Source: Methylobacterium gnaphalii (GTDB taxonomy: Bacteria > Pseudomonadota > Alphaproteobacteria > Rhizobiales > Beijerinckiaceae). Taken from it: 50,261 bases of DNA. The stretch covers positions 1-50,261 of the forward strand of contig NZ_BJZV01000027.1 in the NCBI RefSeq assembly GCF_007992215.1. Direction: 5' to 3'. This document shows positions 25,816 through 34,824 of the stretch, piece after piece. Both the position numbers and the translations under genes were made by a program. Numbering within the stretch: position 1 is the first letter of the stretch; each line of letters starts with the position of its first letter. The notes under the pieces are model-generated. The model had not been told where the DNA came from. It ran no database searches and saw only the letters and a list, made by a program, of their open reading frames with translations.

Positions 25816-28800
25816 ATGCAGGCCTCGACGCCCGAGATCGGTCGCCTCTCGCCGACCTTCCTCGCGACGTTTCTCGGCTGTACGACCTCGGCGGCTTGGA
25901 CGCTGGAGAAGCGGCGCGGCCTGCGCTCTGCACCCGAGGTCGTCGCGGATGCTCAGGCCGGGCTGATTCAACGTAAGGGGCAGGAGCACGAAGATCGCTG
26001 CCTAGCCACGCTATGCGCGCAGCACGGCGCGCCGGTCTTGATCGGCCGGGACAGCCCCGAGCAAGCCATGAGGGCGACTCGCACTGCAATGGACCGCGGC
26101 GCACCGCTAATCGCGCAGGCGGCCCTCGTGGACGGGCCCTGGATCGGTTACGCCGATTTCCTTGTGCGGGTCGAGACAGCCTGCCCGAGCTGGGCATGGT
26201 CGTACGAGCCGTGGGACGCCAAGCTAGCCCATACGGCCCAACCCGCACACGTGCTGCAGATCGCCCTCTACGGTGATCTCCTGGCTCGCGTGCAGGGACA
26301 GGTGGCTGAGCACGGCGCGCTAATGCTCGGTAGCGGCGACCCGGCCAAACCGCACGTAATCGAGCGGTTCCGCCTCGCCGAAGTTCGGCACTACGTCCGC
26401 CGTGCCGCCCAGCGTCTCGAGCGGTTCGCGGCTGACATCCCGGTCGGCCTTGAGGGCGAGCCGTGCGGCCATTGCGGCAAGTGCGAGTGGATGGTGACCT
26501 GCGACGAGGCGTGGGCGAAGGCCGATCATCTGTGCCGGGTTGCAGATATCTCTCGGCGTCAGCGCCTGCGTTTGATGGAGGCCAACGTCTCGACAGCGGC
26601 CCTGCTCGGCGCCCTCGACGCGCAGCGCGTGCCCGGTATCGGCGCCGAGACGCTTGCCCGGCTTGTCCAGCAGGCGCGGTTGCAGCATCAGAGCGCGAGC
26701 GAAGGGCGCGGCGTGTACGAATTGCTAGCGCACGCTTCTGGCCTTGGGTTCGATCGCCTGCCGCCGTCCGATCCGGGCGACCTGTTCTTCGACTTCGAGG
26801 GCGACCCGATGCACCCGGGCGGCCTCGAGTACCTGTGCGGCGTTCTCTGGCGAGCGAAGTCCAATGACCCGGACGGAACGCCGGTGCCCGGCCATCCTGA
26901 AATGCGCTTCCTAGCCATCTGGGCGCATGATCGGGCACAGGAGAAGCGCGCATTCACTGATGTGATGGCGTTCCTCATGCGCCGCCTCTTGGAAGCGCCC
27001 AGAGCCCATCTCTACCACTACGCGCCCTACGAGAAGACAGCCTTGCGCCGGCTTGCCTCGATGCACGCGGTGGCCGAAACCGCAGTCGACAACCTTCTTC
27101 GAGAAGGCCGCATGGTCGATCTCTATCGCGTCGTGCGCGAAGGCGTACGTGTCGGCGAGGCGAGTTACTCGATCAAGAGCCTAGAGCGATTCTACATGCC
27201 GCCTCGCACGACTGAGGTGGTCTCGGGTGGCGACAGCCTCGTGCTCTATGACCGCTGGCGAACGACCGGCGATGCAAGCGCGCTAGCGGCGATCCAAGAG
27301 TATAACCGCGACGATTGCCTCTCGACCCTGTTGCTGCGCGACTGGCTGATTGGGCTGGCAAAGGCGGCCGGCATCGTAGCCGCGCGCGGCTTGGCTGACG
27401 GATTACCGCCCGACTTGGATGAGGGGCGCGAGAAACGGGAAGAGCGCGAGCGCGCGCAAGCCGAGCTCGAGGCGCGGGTAGTGGGTGATCCGAGCCTGCC
27501 AGGGGCCGAGGTTCGCCAGCTCATGGCGGACCTCGTGGGGTTTCATCGGCGCGAGCAAAAGCCCGCCTGGTGGGCGTACTTCGATCGTCAAGAGCGCGGA
27601 CTCGAAGAGCTGCAGGAGGACGAGGAGTGCCTTGCTGGCTGCGAGCGGGACGGCGATGACTGGATTGGGACCGAGAACCGGAGCTTTACCTACCGCTTCC
27701 GCTATCTCGAGCAGGAGACGAAGTTGCGTACGGGCAGCGCGGTCTGCCTTACGCAGGACGGTGCGTCAGTCGGGAACATCGTCGCCCTCGACGAGTCGCG
27801 CCGCCTCGTTACGCTGAAGCGCGCCCAACGAAGCGGTCCGCTGCCGGAGGCGGTCAGCCTCATGCCTGGCATGCCGCTGTCGGTCGACGTCCTGCGTCAA
27901 GCCGTGTGGACGGTCGCGGCGGACATGACAGCAGGCGGCTCGGGCTTCCCGCACATCACCGCGCTGCTGGCCCGGATGCCGCCCCGGCTAACGGGACGCG
28001 CCGCCGGAAGCCCAATTATCGCGATGGAAGACCGCGAGGACCCCGCTCGGCTGCTCACGTCCGCGATCGCGGCGGTGCGCGCACTGGACCGCTCATGGCT
28101 CGTGATCCAGGGGCCGCCCGGCGCCGGCAAAACCTATACGACCTCCCATATCATCGCGGCGTTGATCGCCGACGGTAGGACGGTGGGCATCGCCTCGAAC
28201 AGCCACAAGGCGATCGACAACGTGCTGCACGCCGTCGAGGAGCGCCTCCACGCGGCAGGGCGGCCTGTCACGACGCTTGGGCAGAAGAAGGACAGCGGGA
28301 ACGAGGGCGGCTTCGCGGGTCGCGGCTACATCGCGAGCATTGCGGACAACAAGCAAATTGACCCGGATCTGCCGATCCTAGCCGGTACTGCGTGGCTGTT
28401 CGCACGCGAGGAGCTGCGCGCGAGCCGCGACGTGCTCTTCGTGGATGAAGCAGGTCAGGTTTCACTGGGCAACCTTGTGGCAATGGCACACGGCGCGCGC
28501 TCCCTAGTGCTCGTGGGCGACCAGATGCAGCTTGCCCAGCCAATCCAGGGGGCGCACCCTCGTTCGAGCGGCGCCTCGGCACTCGATCACCTGCTCGAGG
28601 ATCACGCGGTGGTGCCGCCCGAGCGCGGCATCTTCCTCTCGCGCACCTGGCGGATGCATCCGGATCTCTGCGGCTTTGTTTCGGCTGCGGTCTACGATGG
28701 GCAGCTTCAGGCTGAGGTCGGCTGCACCCAACAGCGGCTCGTGCTGGCCACCGACGCCCATCCGGCACTCAAACCCGCAGGTCTCGCCTTTCGTCCCGTG

Positions 28801-29250
28801 GCGCACTCCGGCTGTCGGCAGCGATCGCAGGAGGAAGCCGACGAGGTGCTTGCTATTTTGAATAGCTTGCTTCGGCAGCGCGTGGTCGACCGAAAGGGAC
28901 ACGAGCGCGCGATGTCGCTCGACGATGTGCTGGTGGTCGCCCCCTACAACATGCAAGTGAACCTACTGAGGAGTCGCCTGCCGGCGGGCGCGCGCGTCGG
29001 CACGGTCGATAAATACCAGGGGCAAGAGGCGGAAGTGGTGCTCGTGTCGATGGCGACGTCGGGTGCCGAGGACATGCCACGCGACGCCGCATTTCTGTTG
29101 TCGCGCAACCGCTTCAACGTCGCCATCAGCCGGGCACGGTGCCTGGCCGTCCTCGTCGCGTCGCCGGGGCTCCTCGATATCGTGGCTAAAAGCGTCGAGG
29201 AGATGCGGCTGGCCAACCTGTTCTGCTGGGCGGCAGAGCACGGGAGCTGA
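25816..29250 (+). CDS. RecB-like nuclease / RNase H-like / SF1B helicase fusion (TM0106 type)
   Basis: A 1144-aa multidomain protein. The N-terminal RecB-like nuclease of the TM0106 family has the D-x-K of YEPWDAKLA (about residues 131-139) and a Cys cluster CGHCGKCEWMVTC (about 217-229) typical of an Fe-S-binding nuclease. An RNase H-like exonuclease domain follows, with DFEGDP (about 324), YHYAPYEK (about 400) and NRDD (about 497). The C-terminal helicase is of the Dna2/Upf1 SF1B type: Walker A GPPGAGKTY (about 766-774), DEAGQ (about 875-879), VDKYQGQEAEVV (about 1064-1075) and the SRAR motif (about 1101). It is 54 bp upstream of a nuclease-like gene on the same strand. A defence role is inferred from the island. 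Confidence 0.88.
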   Translation: MQASTPEIGRLSPTFLATFLGCTTSAAWTLEKRRGLRSAPEVVADAQAGLIQRKGQEHEDRCLATLCAQHGAPVLIGRDSPEQAMRATRTAMDRGAPLIAQAALVDGPWIGYADFLVRVETACPSWAWSYEPWDAKLAHTAQPAHVLQIALYGDLLARVQGQVAEHGALMLGSGDPAKPHVIERFRLAEVRHYVRRAAQRLERFAADIPVGLEGEPCGHCGKCEWMVTCDEAWAKADHLCRVADISRRQRLRLMEANVSTAALLGALDAQRVPGIGAETLARLVQQARLQHQSASEGRGVYELLAHASGLGFDRLPPSDPGDLFFDFEGDPMHPGGLEYLCGVLWRAKSNDPDGTPVPGHPEMRFLAIWAHDRAQEKRAFTDVMAFLMRRLLEAPRAHLYHYAPYEKTALRRLASMHAVAETAVDNLLREGRMVDLYRVVREGVRVGEASYSIKSLERFYMPPRTTEVVSGGDSLVLYDRWRTTGDASALAAIQEYNRDDCLSTLLLRDWLIGLAKAAGIVAARGLADGLPPDLDEGREKREERERAQAELEARVVGDPSLPGAEVRQLMADLVGFHRREQKPAWWAYFDRQERGLEELQEDEECLAGCERDGDDWIGTENRSFTYRFRYLEQETKLRTGSAVCLTQDGASVGNIVALDESRRLVTLKRAQRSGPLPEAVSLMPGMPLSVDVLRQAVWTVAADMTAGGSGFPHITALLARMPPRLTGRAAGSPIIAMEDREDPARLLTSAIAAVRALDRSWLVIQGPPGAGKTYTTSHIIAALIADGRTVGIASNSHKAIDNVLHAVEERLHAAGRPVTTLGQKKDSGNEGGFAGRGYIASIADNKQIDPDLPILAGTAWLFAREELRASRDVLFVDEAGQVSLGNLVAMAHGARSLVLVGDQMQLAQPIQGAHPRSSGASALDHLLEDHAVVPPERGIFLSRTWRMHPDLCGFVSAAVYDGQLQAEVGCTQQRLVLATDAHPALKPAGLAFRPVAHSGCRQRSQEEADEVLAILNSLLRQRVVDRKGHERAMSLDDVLVVAPYNMQVNLLRSRLPAGARVGTVDKYQGQEAEVVLVSMATSGAEDMPRDAAFLLSRNRFNVAISRARCLAVLVASPGLLDIVAKSVEEMRLANLFCWAAEHGS

Positions 29251-29304
29251 CCGGTGCGATGCAAATACCTGCAAACGCAAAAGATCGGGACTGGGGAGGT
29301 TTGA

Positions 29305-30156
29305 TTGCCGCGCAACACTGCACAGATCGCTGACCCGATCTCGGGCGACCAGCTGTTTCAGCAGCGCGCTCGCCGTGCTCTCCCTCTTCTGGTGCGTCAA
29401 GCCGAGCTTCAGCGCCCGATTATTTACGGCGATCTTGCAGCTGAACTGGCCATGCCGAATGCCCGCAACCTCAACTATGTCTTAGGCAGCATCGGCAACA
29501 CTATTGAGAGACTGGCTAAGTCGTGGAAGGTCGATATCCCACCGCTGCAGGCTTTGGTCGTCAATCGGCAAACGGGCCTGCCCGGCGAGGGCATTTCATG
29601 GTTTTTTCGCGCTGACAAATTCGTCGAACTTCCGATCGACAAGAAGCGGGCCGTCATCGCCGGTGCGCACGCGAAGATCTACGCTTTTCCGCGATGGCGG
29701 GAGACACTTGACCTGTTGTCTCTCGACTACCCGACTCCAAACGCGGCTGACGATGTCTATGCGGCAGCTGCGTTTGGCGGTGGCGAAGGAGAGCGGCATC
29801 GCGCGTTTAAGGAGCGCGTGGCGAAGCAACCCGACTTGTTCGGGTTGCCGAAGGGCACGCCGGTTGGACGGACCGAGGTACCACTTCCTTCGGGAGACCG
29901 CCTTGACGTATCGTTCGACCGGCAAGGCATATGGGTCGGAGCTGAGGTCAAGCCATCCACCGCTCCCGAGCCCGACCTTGTGCGAGGGCTCTTTCAATGC
30001 ATCAAATACAGCGCGGTGCTAGAGGCGATGGAGCGTGTTTGCGGCGGCACGCGCGTTGTGCAAGTATTCCTCGTGCTGGAAGGTCAACTACCGGCTCGAC
30101 TTATCCCATTGCGCAATATGTTGGGTGTACGTGTGCTTGAGGCACCCTTCAAATAA
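29305..30156 (+). CDS. Nuclease-like protein with alkyltransferase-like wHTH N-terminus
   Basis: This 283-aa protein starts at TTG with GGGGAGGT 4 bp upstream. Residues 20-100 (IIYGDLAAELAMPNARNLNY, then IPPLQALVVN and TGLPGEG) follow the pattern of the DNA-binding domain of O6-methylguanine-DNA methyltransferases (YxxLAxxxGxPxAARxV, IPCHRVV, GxxGxY), but the catalytic Cys is absent. The C-terminal half has the Asp of RLDVSF (about 200) and the E-x-K of GAEVKPS (about 212-214), fitting PD-(D/E)XK. It probably forms an operon with the helicase-nuclease upstream. The exact function is unknown; an alkyltransferase-like damage or modification reader fused to a nuclease is a reasonable hypothesis. 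Confidence 0.7.
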   Translation: MPRNTAQIADPISGDQLFQQRARRALPLLVRQAELQRPIIYGDLAAELAMPNARNLNYVLGSIGNTIERLAKSWKVDIPPLQALVVNRQTGLPGEGISWFFRADKFVELPIDKKRAVIAGAHAKIYAFPRWRETLDLLSLDYPTPNAADDVYAAAAFGGGEGERHRAFKERVAKQPDLFGLPKGTPVGRTEVPLPSGDRLDVSFDRQGIWVGAEVKPSTAPEPDLVRGLFQCIKYSAVLEAMERVCGGTRVVQVFLVLEGQLPARLIPLRNMLGVRVLEAPFK

Positions 30157-30319
30157 ATACTGCGCCCCATTGAACTGTCCTGCCCAGAAGTATGGTTTCA
30201 AGGCCAGATGAAGGCGGCCGAATAGAACGAAGCGTAAGATAAACTTGTGACTTCATTCTTCGATTGTGCGGAGGGAGAACTCGAACTGCCTTAGCGTCTC
30301 CCTGAATTCGGTCAGCCGC

Positions 30320-31579
30320 TCAACTCAGTCCACGACGATCCTCCGAGCGACACGGTTCTAAGCGCAACTGGGGCAGGCTCCGACGCAACCTCCGCGTCAA
30401 CCCTGCATTGCCGACGAATTCGAGCTTGCCATCCAGAAAATCAGCGACGCGTTGGGCAGCGTTGGCGACATGCCCAGCCGACGGCTGCACGTAGCGAGAA
30501 GTTACATCCGTCTTGTCCATTGCATGGTTGAGCAGCAACTTGATCGTGTAGGGGTCAACCCCCGCCTCCGCGCAGGCGGTAGCGTATGTACGGCGCAGAT
30601 CATGCGGCCAGACTCCTGGGAAAGCTTTCAACTCACGCATGTTCTGAACGTGACCGAAGCTGCTGTCGGCTGGGAAGACCCATGGGCTCTTCGGATCCAG
30701 CTGTAGCGCAGCCGCGCGAGCCTCTTCGAAAATGATTTGGGCTTGCCTTGTGAGAGGCAGATCATAGGCACGGGTGCGGCCGCCCTTCGGGTTCGGACGG
30801 TGCAATACGCCGTCCCGTAGATCCTCCCAACGAACGGTCGCAGCATCTGTCATGCGCAGACCAGAGAAAAGGAGCAGCTTCCAGTACGACCGCCTGACTG
30901 GATTGCTTAGGGTCAGCACCTGGCCCCACCACTCAGGCAGATCCTCCCAGGACAGCACGCGTCGTGTCCCTCGCTCGGGAAAGAACTCGACGGCGACGCA
31001 CGGATTTGCGGGTAAGTCGTCTACGAGCCTCTTGTCTGCAAAGTTGTACACGGCACGAAGAAGCCGAGCGCCCTGATTTGCCGCCGTCGGACCGATAGAT
31101 CCCCAACCCTCGTGCCAGGACCTTATGTCACGCCTCGTGAGAGTACGGAGTTCCCGACCCCCGTGGGGCGAGAGCATCTTCCGCCAATTATGCGCGTTGA
31201 GCGCGAGGGTCTTGGGCGACGCCGCCTTGCGCGTTAGAGACGCTGTGTACTCTGAAAAGGCGTTGGAGAGCGTGAGTCGGGTTCGCTCGGCGAGCTGCCG
31301 CTCATCAACGAGGTCGCGCCCCTGATGTGCAGCGGCAACGATCTCGACGGTCCTGGCGCGGGCGTCCGCTACTGAAAGTTCGTTCACCCGGCCGAGAGTC
31401 AATTTTCGCTGACGACGACCAACTCGGTAATGGACGAAGAAACTGCCAGATGTGGTCTTGCCGCGGTATGCCCCCAGGCCCCGCGTCTCGGTATCCCACA
31501 CCACGAGTTGGGCGCTTCCTTCGGCGGGTAGCGTCAAGTAACGGGATAGCGTTGTGGTAGAGAACTTGAACCTTCTCAC
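30320..31579 (-). CDS. Tyrosine recombinase (island integrase)
   Basis: The 419-aa protein is a P4-like integrase: an N-terminal DUF4102-like arm-binding part (WDTETRGLGAYRGKTTSGSF), a core-binding domain (about residues 100-200) and the catalytic domain with Arg in FSGLRMTDA (about 239), HDLRRTYA (about 322), LLNHAM (about 350) and the nucleophile Tyr in SRYVQP (about 361). The start is GTG, with GGAG 8 bp upstream. It lies 148 bp inside the right copy of the tRNA-derived direct repeat, the standard place for the integrase that made the insertion. The C-terminal part of a close relative is found at 49862-50261. Confidence 0.93.
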   Translation of the reverse strand: MRRFKFSTTTLSRYLTLPAEGSAQLVVWDTETRGLGAYRGKTTSGSFFVHYRVGRRQRKLTLGRVNELSVADARARTVEIVAAAHQGRDLVDERQLAERTRLTLSNAFSEYTASLTRKAASPKTLALNAHNWRKMLSPHGGRELRTLTRRDIRSWHEGWGSIGPTAANQGARLLRAVYNFADKRLVDDLPANPCVAVEFFPERGTRRVLSWEDLPEWWGQVLTLSNPVRRSYWKLLLFSGLRMTDAATVRWEDLRDGVLHRPNPKGGRTRAYDLPLTRQAQIIFEEARAAALQLDPKSPWVFPADSSFGHVQNMRELKAFPGVWPHDLRRTYATACAEAGVDPYTIKLLLNHAMDKTDVTSRYVQPSAGHVANAAQRVADFLDGKLEFVGNAGLTRRLRRSLPQLRLEPCRSEDRRGLS

Positions 31580-31727
31580 CTGCGTCGCTCCATTGTAGCA
31601 GTTATGGAGCGTGGCGCTTCCAGCTCCAGCTAGCGACGTACAGCGTACAGATGGGGAAGCGAATACGGGCGAACAGCTTGGTCAGCGCCGTCTAGCTCAG
31701 AGATACTCAAAAAAAATGGCGAGCTCT

Positions 31728-31766
31728 GCTTGGGAAGCTGACGTTCTACCACTGAACTACGCCCGC
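31728..31766 (-). pseudogene. 5' half of tRNA-Gly(CCC), truncated at the anticodon loop
   Basis: This is identical to the 5' 39 nt of the intact tRNA (1231-1269). The 3' half is missing: past the anticodon loop the sequence becomes unrelated and runs into a T-rich tract on the minus strand. It cannot make a functional tRNA. Confidence 0.85.
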
Positions 31767-31966
31767 GAACCTATGCGCTATGAGGCGCTTAGGTGCCTTA
31801 CGTCAACGTTCGCCGCGCGAAAGCGAGATCGTACGTAGCAGCTTCGTAGCGCGCGCGCCACGGGTCTAGATGCCAACTAAGCGATAAGAGCTGGAGCTAG
31901 GCCCTGGGCAACACGTGGCCGCCAACGCGACTATCAGATGCGCCTTCGCTGTTCCGGTGTGCGCCA
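31728..31966. repeat. attR / junction: second copy of the 239-bp direct repeat
   Basis: The partner of 1231-1469. It separates the integrase of the first island from the catabolic region and probably also serves as the left end of the second element. Similarity fades around 31966, and 31967-32126 holds no recognisable gene. Confidence 0.85.
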
Positions 31967-32126
31967 TCAGCGGACCTTAGTTTGAAACCACTGGAATGGC
32001 CGCTTGGAGCCCGAAAGCGGAATGACAGCTTCTAAGGACATTCCCTCCGATAGCTGACGCACGGTGCCGAACGATTTCTGGCGGTCCCGCACTGGTTGTG
32101 GTGGCCATCGCTCTCGTCTCTCCGAA

Positions 32127-33530
32127 TTAGCCGTGCTGGGGCGATGGCCAGACGACGGGGTCATGCAGCGCAATGGCGTCGCCCACTGCGAAGCAGAGCT
32201 CTTCCTGAAAGCGCCCCGATACGACTTGGACGCCCCTGGGCAGACCGTCCTCGAAACCGATCGGCACGGCCAGGCTCGGCAGACCGAGCAGCGAGATGGC
32301 GGTTAGCGGGCCGAAGCCGCGTAGCATGGCATGAACGGCCGCATCGCCCTGCTGGTCGACGTCCACGGCAGGAGGTCGTTCCAGCGCAACAGGCATGACC
32401 AGGACAGGTGTATTTTGCGTCCGTTCCACGAAGTCCCGGATGAGGGCGGATCGCCTCTGAAGCAGAGCGACGTACGCAGCTGCCGTATCGACCCTAGCAA
32501 CGTAGGTCAGGGCCGCCCGCCTCGCCTGAATGATCGCCCGATCGCCGAACCGTTCCACGAGCGAATGCAGGTGCCCGGCGTCTTCGGACGTCGTAAGCGT
32601 CCAGAACAGCCGTCCGGCTTCCTCGAGCCACGGTATCTCGACATCGACGACATCGAAGCCCTGGCCGCTGAGCGCTGCGGCCGCAGCTTCGACCGCATCG
32701 AGATTGAAGGGATCGATCCGTCCCGTCGGCCAGCGGGTCAAGACCCCGATCCGCGGTTTCATCCGATGCGACGATGCGGCCGGAATCCAATTGGGGTCTG
32801 CCGCATCGCCGGCCGACATCGCCTCGAAGGCCACCCTCAGCTCGGGGATCGATCGAGCGAAGCATCCCTGGACGTTCGTGATCTGGGTTCCCAGCGTCGG
32901 CTCGAAGCCCAGTGTCGCGTCATGGCTCGGCACGCGGCCGACCGTGGGGCGGATACCGAACACGCCCGCGACATGCGCGGGATAGCGGATGGAGCCGGCG
33001 CGGTCGTTTCCGTGAGCGATCGGGACCATGCCGGCAGCGACCGAGACTGCCGCGCCACCGCTCGATCCCCCCGGCGTGATCGCCGGATTCCAAGGATTCA
33101 GCGTGCGCCCATAGAGATCGTTGTCCGTGAAGTAGCGCGCCGAAAAGGCTGGTACGTTGGTGCGTCCGATGCAGATCGCACCTGCTCGCTTCAGGTTGCC
33201 GATGCAGGGGTTGTCGCGGGCGGCGATACGATCCGCGAAGCCGCGCACGCCATTCGTCGTGGCAAGACCTTCGTAGTCGGAATTGAGCTTGGCGGTGAAG
33301 GGCACGCCTACCAACGAGCCCTTCGGGGCTTCCCCGCGCGACACGGTAGAGTCGACCAGTTTCGCCTGTGCCAACGCAGCATCGTCGAGCCGATCCACGA
33401 TGGCATTGACCGCCGGATTGGTCTCGTCGACACGCCGCAAGGCGGCCTCGACGACCTCGACGCAGGAAAGGTCGCGGCTGCGGATCAGATCGGCGATCTG
33501 GTGCGCGCGGAGGCCCCACAAGTCGGTCAT
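32127..33530 (-). CDS. Amidase (amidase-signature family)
   Basis: The 467-aa protein has the amidase-signature triad at the spacing known for the family: Lys81 (in PFTAKLNSD), cis-Ser156 (GGSSGG) and nucleophile Ser180 (GNDRAGSIRYPA). The second Ser motif is slightly unusual (DRAGS where DGGGS is common). It hydrolyses a carboxamide to acid and ammonia. It lies 48 bp downstream of the enamidase-like gene on the same strand, in a three-gene unit with the outer-membrane protein gene. In the proposed pathway it would remove nitrogen from a ring-opened amide, for example a formamide or a dicarboxylic monoamide. Confidence 0.88.
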   Translation of the reverse strand: MTDLWGLRAHQIADLIRSRDLSCVEVVEAALRRVDETNPAVNAIVDRLDDAALAQAKLVDSTVSRGEAPKGSLVGVPFTAKLNSDYEGLATTNGVRGFADRIAARDNPCIGNLKRAGAICIGRTNVPAFSARYFTDNDLYGRTLNPWNPAITPGGSSGGAAVSVAAGMVPIAHGNDRAGSIRYPAHVAGVFGIRPTVGRVPSHDATLGFEPTLGTQITNVQGCFARSIPELRVAFEAMSAGDAADPNWIPAASSHRMKPRIGVLTRWPTGRIDPFNLDAVEAAAAALSGQGFDVVDVEIPWLEEAGRLFWTLTTSEDAGHLHSLVERFGDRAIIQARRAALTYVARVDTAAAYVALLQRRSALIRDFVERTQNTPVLVMPVALERPPAVDVDQQGDAAVHAMLRGFGPLTAISLLGLPSLAVPIGFEDGLPRGVQVVSGRFQEELCFAVGDAIALHDPVVWPSPQHG

Positions 33531-33578
33531 GAAATGCAGTCCTCGATCCCCGGCCCATCGGCCGCGGCAGGGCCGTTC

Positions 33579-34775
33579 CTAGCCGTGCTCCGCGGTGAAC
33601 TGCTGCACGACCTTGCTGCTTGCGACACGAACGTGGCGCGTCGTCGCCGGAGTATTGCGACTACGGCCGACGAACCGAGGTATCCCATCGGTCACGACCG
33701 CGCCGACGGCCGGCACGTCTCCGTTGCGGAGCGCGGAGATCGCGTCGTTCTTCGAGCCGCCCGCGCAGGCGTCGACGAGGACGATATCGGCATCGCGACC
33801 GACATCCAGAATGCCGCTGTTCAGACCATAGACAGCCGCGTTGTTTCCGGTCGCGGCGGCGATTGCCCACTCTGGGGGGATCTCTGTGAGACTTGCGATG
33901 TGCGAGATCGTGTAGAGCATGCCGAGCGGCATGATCCCGCTACCCGTCGGCGTATCCGTGGCGATGAGAAGTCGCTCGAACTGGCCAGCGTCCCGAAGGA
34001 GATTGGCCGTCAGAAGCGTCGTCCTGAGATTGCCTGCCGTGCAGACCTGCAGTGCGATGTCGGACTCGTCGACCAGCCTTGCGAAACCCTCTTCAGGCAT
34101 CGCCACCGGACCACCGTTCACGTGGAACGACACCTTCGGGCGCAGATGCAGAAGGTGCTCGGCCCAGATCCCCGAAGAACCGGGAATCGAGGAGCCGCCA
34201 GTATGAACCAGCGAGGTCATACCGAGTTCGTGCGCCCAGCCGATGAGTTCCGCATAGCCGTAGGGAGTCGCGAACGCACCGAAGCCGGCCTTCACCAGCC
34301 AGACGCCCAGACGCTTGACCTCGACGAGGTTCTCACGCGTGAGGCCCGGCTCGAGGATCAAGGCGCCGGCGTGGACCCGCATGCCGCCCGGCCGATAGGT
34401 GTCGAAGCAACGCCGCGCCGCGACTGCAAGCGCCATGACGCCCTCTGGATCGCGAGGCCGTCCCGGAACGTGGACCTCCGACGCACTGATCGCCGTCGTC
34501 ACGCCCCCGTGGACGTAACTTTCGAGATATCCGACGGTCTTCTGGCGAGGCGTATAGTCTCCGAACGTGATGTGCACGTGGCTGTCGATGAGCCCCGGGA
34601 TCGCAGTCGTGCCGTCGGCATCAATGACCACGTCGCAGGACGACAGATCGAAGTCGTCCGCGCTTCCGATCGCGACGATCTTGCCGCCGTCGGTAAGGAT
34701 GCCGTCTCCGGCTCGATCCGGGTGCCGGAAGTCGCCGGAGACGATGCGTCCGATGTTGACGAGTGCTACCTTCAC
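33579..34775 (-). CDS. Amidohydrolase, enamidase type
   Basis: The 398-aa metal-dependent amidohydrolase has HxH at residues 66 and 68 (DSHVHITFGD), later histidines in SLVHTGG and FHVNGG, and the Asp of ATDTPTG. The segments GDYTPRQKTVGY and SASEVHVPGRP resemble enamidase of Eubacterium barkeri nicotinate fermentation, which opens the enamide bond of a partly reduced pyridine ring. A GTG start has AAAGG a few bases upstream. In the Arthrobacter pyridine pathway an amidohydrolase (PyrD) works on a formamido-butenoate. A similar enamide hydrolysis giving a semialdehyde plus ammonia is the likely role here. Confidence 0.82.
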   Translation of the reverse strand: MKVALVNIGRIVSGDFRHPDRAGDGILTDGGKIVAIGSADDFDLSSCDVVIDADGTTAIPGLIDSHVHITFGDYTPRQKTVGYLESYVHGGVTTAISASEVHVPGRPRDPEGVMALAVAARRCFDTYRPGGMRVHAGALILEPGLTRENLVEVKRLGVWLVKAGFGAFATPYGYAELIGWAHELGMTSLVHTGGSSIPGSSGIWAEHLLHLRPKVSFHVNGGPVAMPEEGFARLVDESDIALQVCTAGNLRTTLLTANLLRDAGQFERLLIATDTPTGSGIMPLGMLYTISHIASLTEIPPEWAIAAATGNNAAVYGLNSGILDVGRDADIVLVDACAGGSKNDAISALRNGDVPAVGAVVTDGIPRFVGRSRNTPATTRHVRVASSKVVQQFTAEHG

Positions 34776-34824
34776 GTCGTGCCTTTCACCAAACTGCCGA
34801 CCGAAAAACCCCGTGGCTGGCGCG

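Larger units (their letters stand above)
1231..31727. mobile_element. Integrated genomic island (defence cargo), about 30.5 kb
   Basis: The island is delimited by the direct repeats at 1231-1469 and 31728-31966 at tRNA-Gly(CCC), with an intact tyrosine integrase gene (30320-31579) just inside the right end. No conjugation, capsid or tail genes are present, so it appears to be an integrase-driven island that depends on other means of transfer. The primase-helicase and AlpA-like gene at 8885-11527 could be its replication and excision module or the remains of a nested satellite. The rest of the cargo is a string of nuclease, helicase, restriction and methylation genes. Confidence 0.8.

Noticed and set aside
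25739..26953. 404-codon minus-strand frame
   Set aside because: Antisense to the N-terminal nuclease of the helicase fusion; Arg/Pro-rich shadow.
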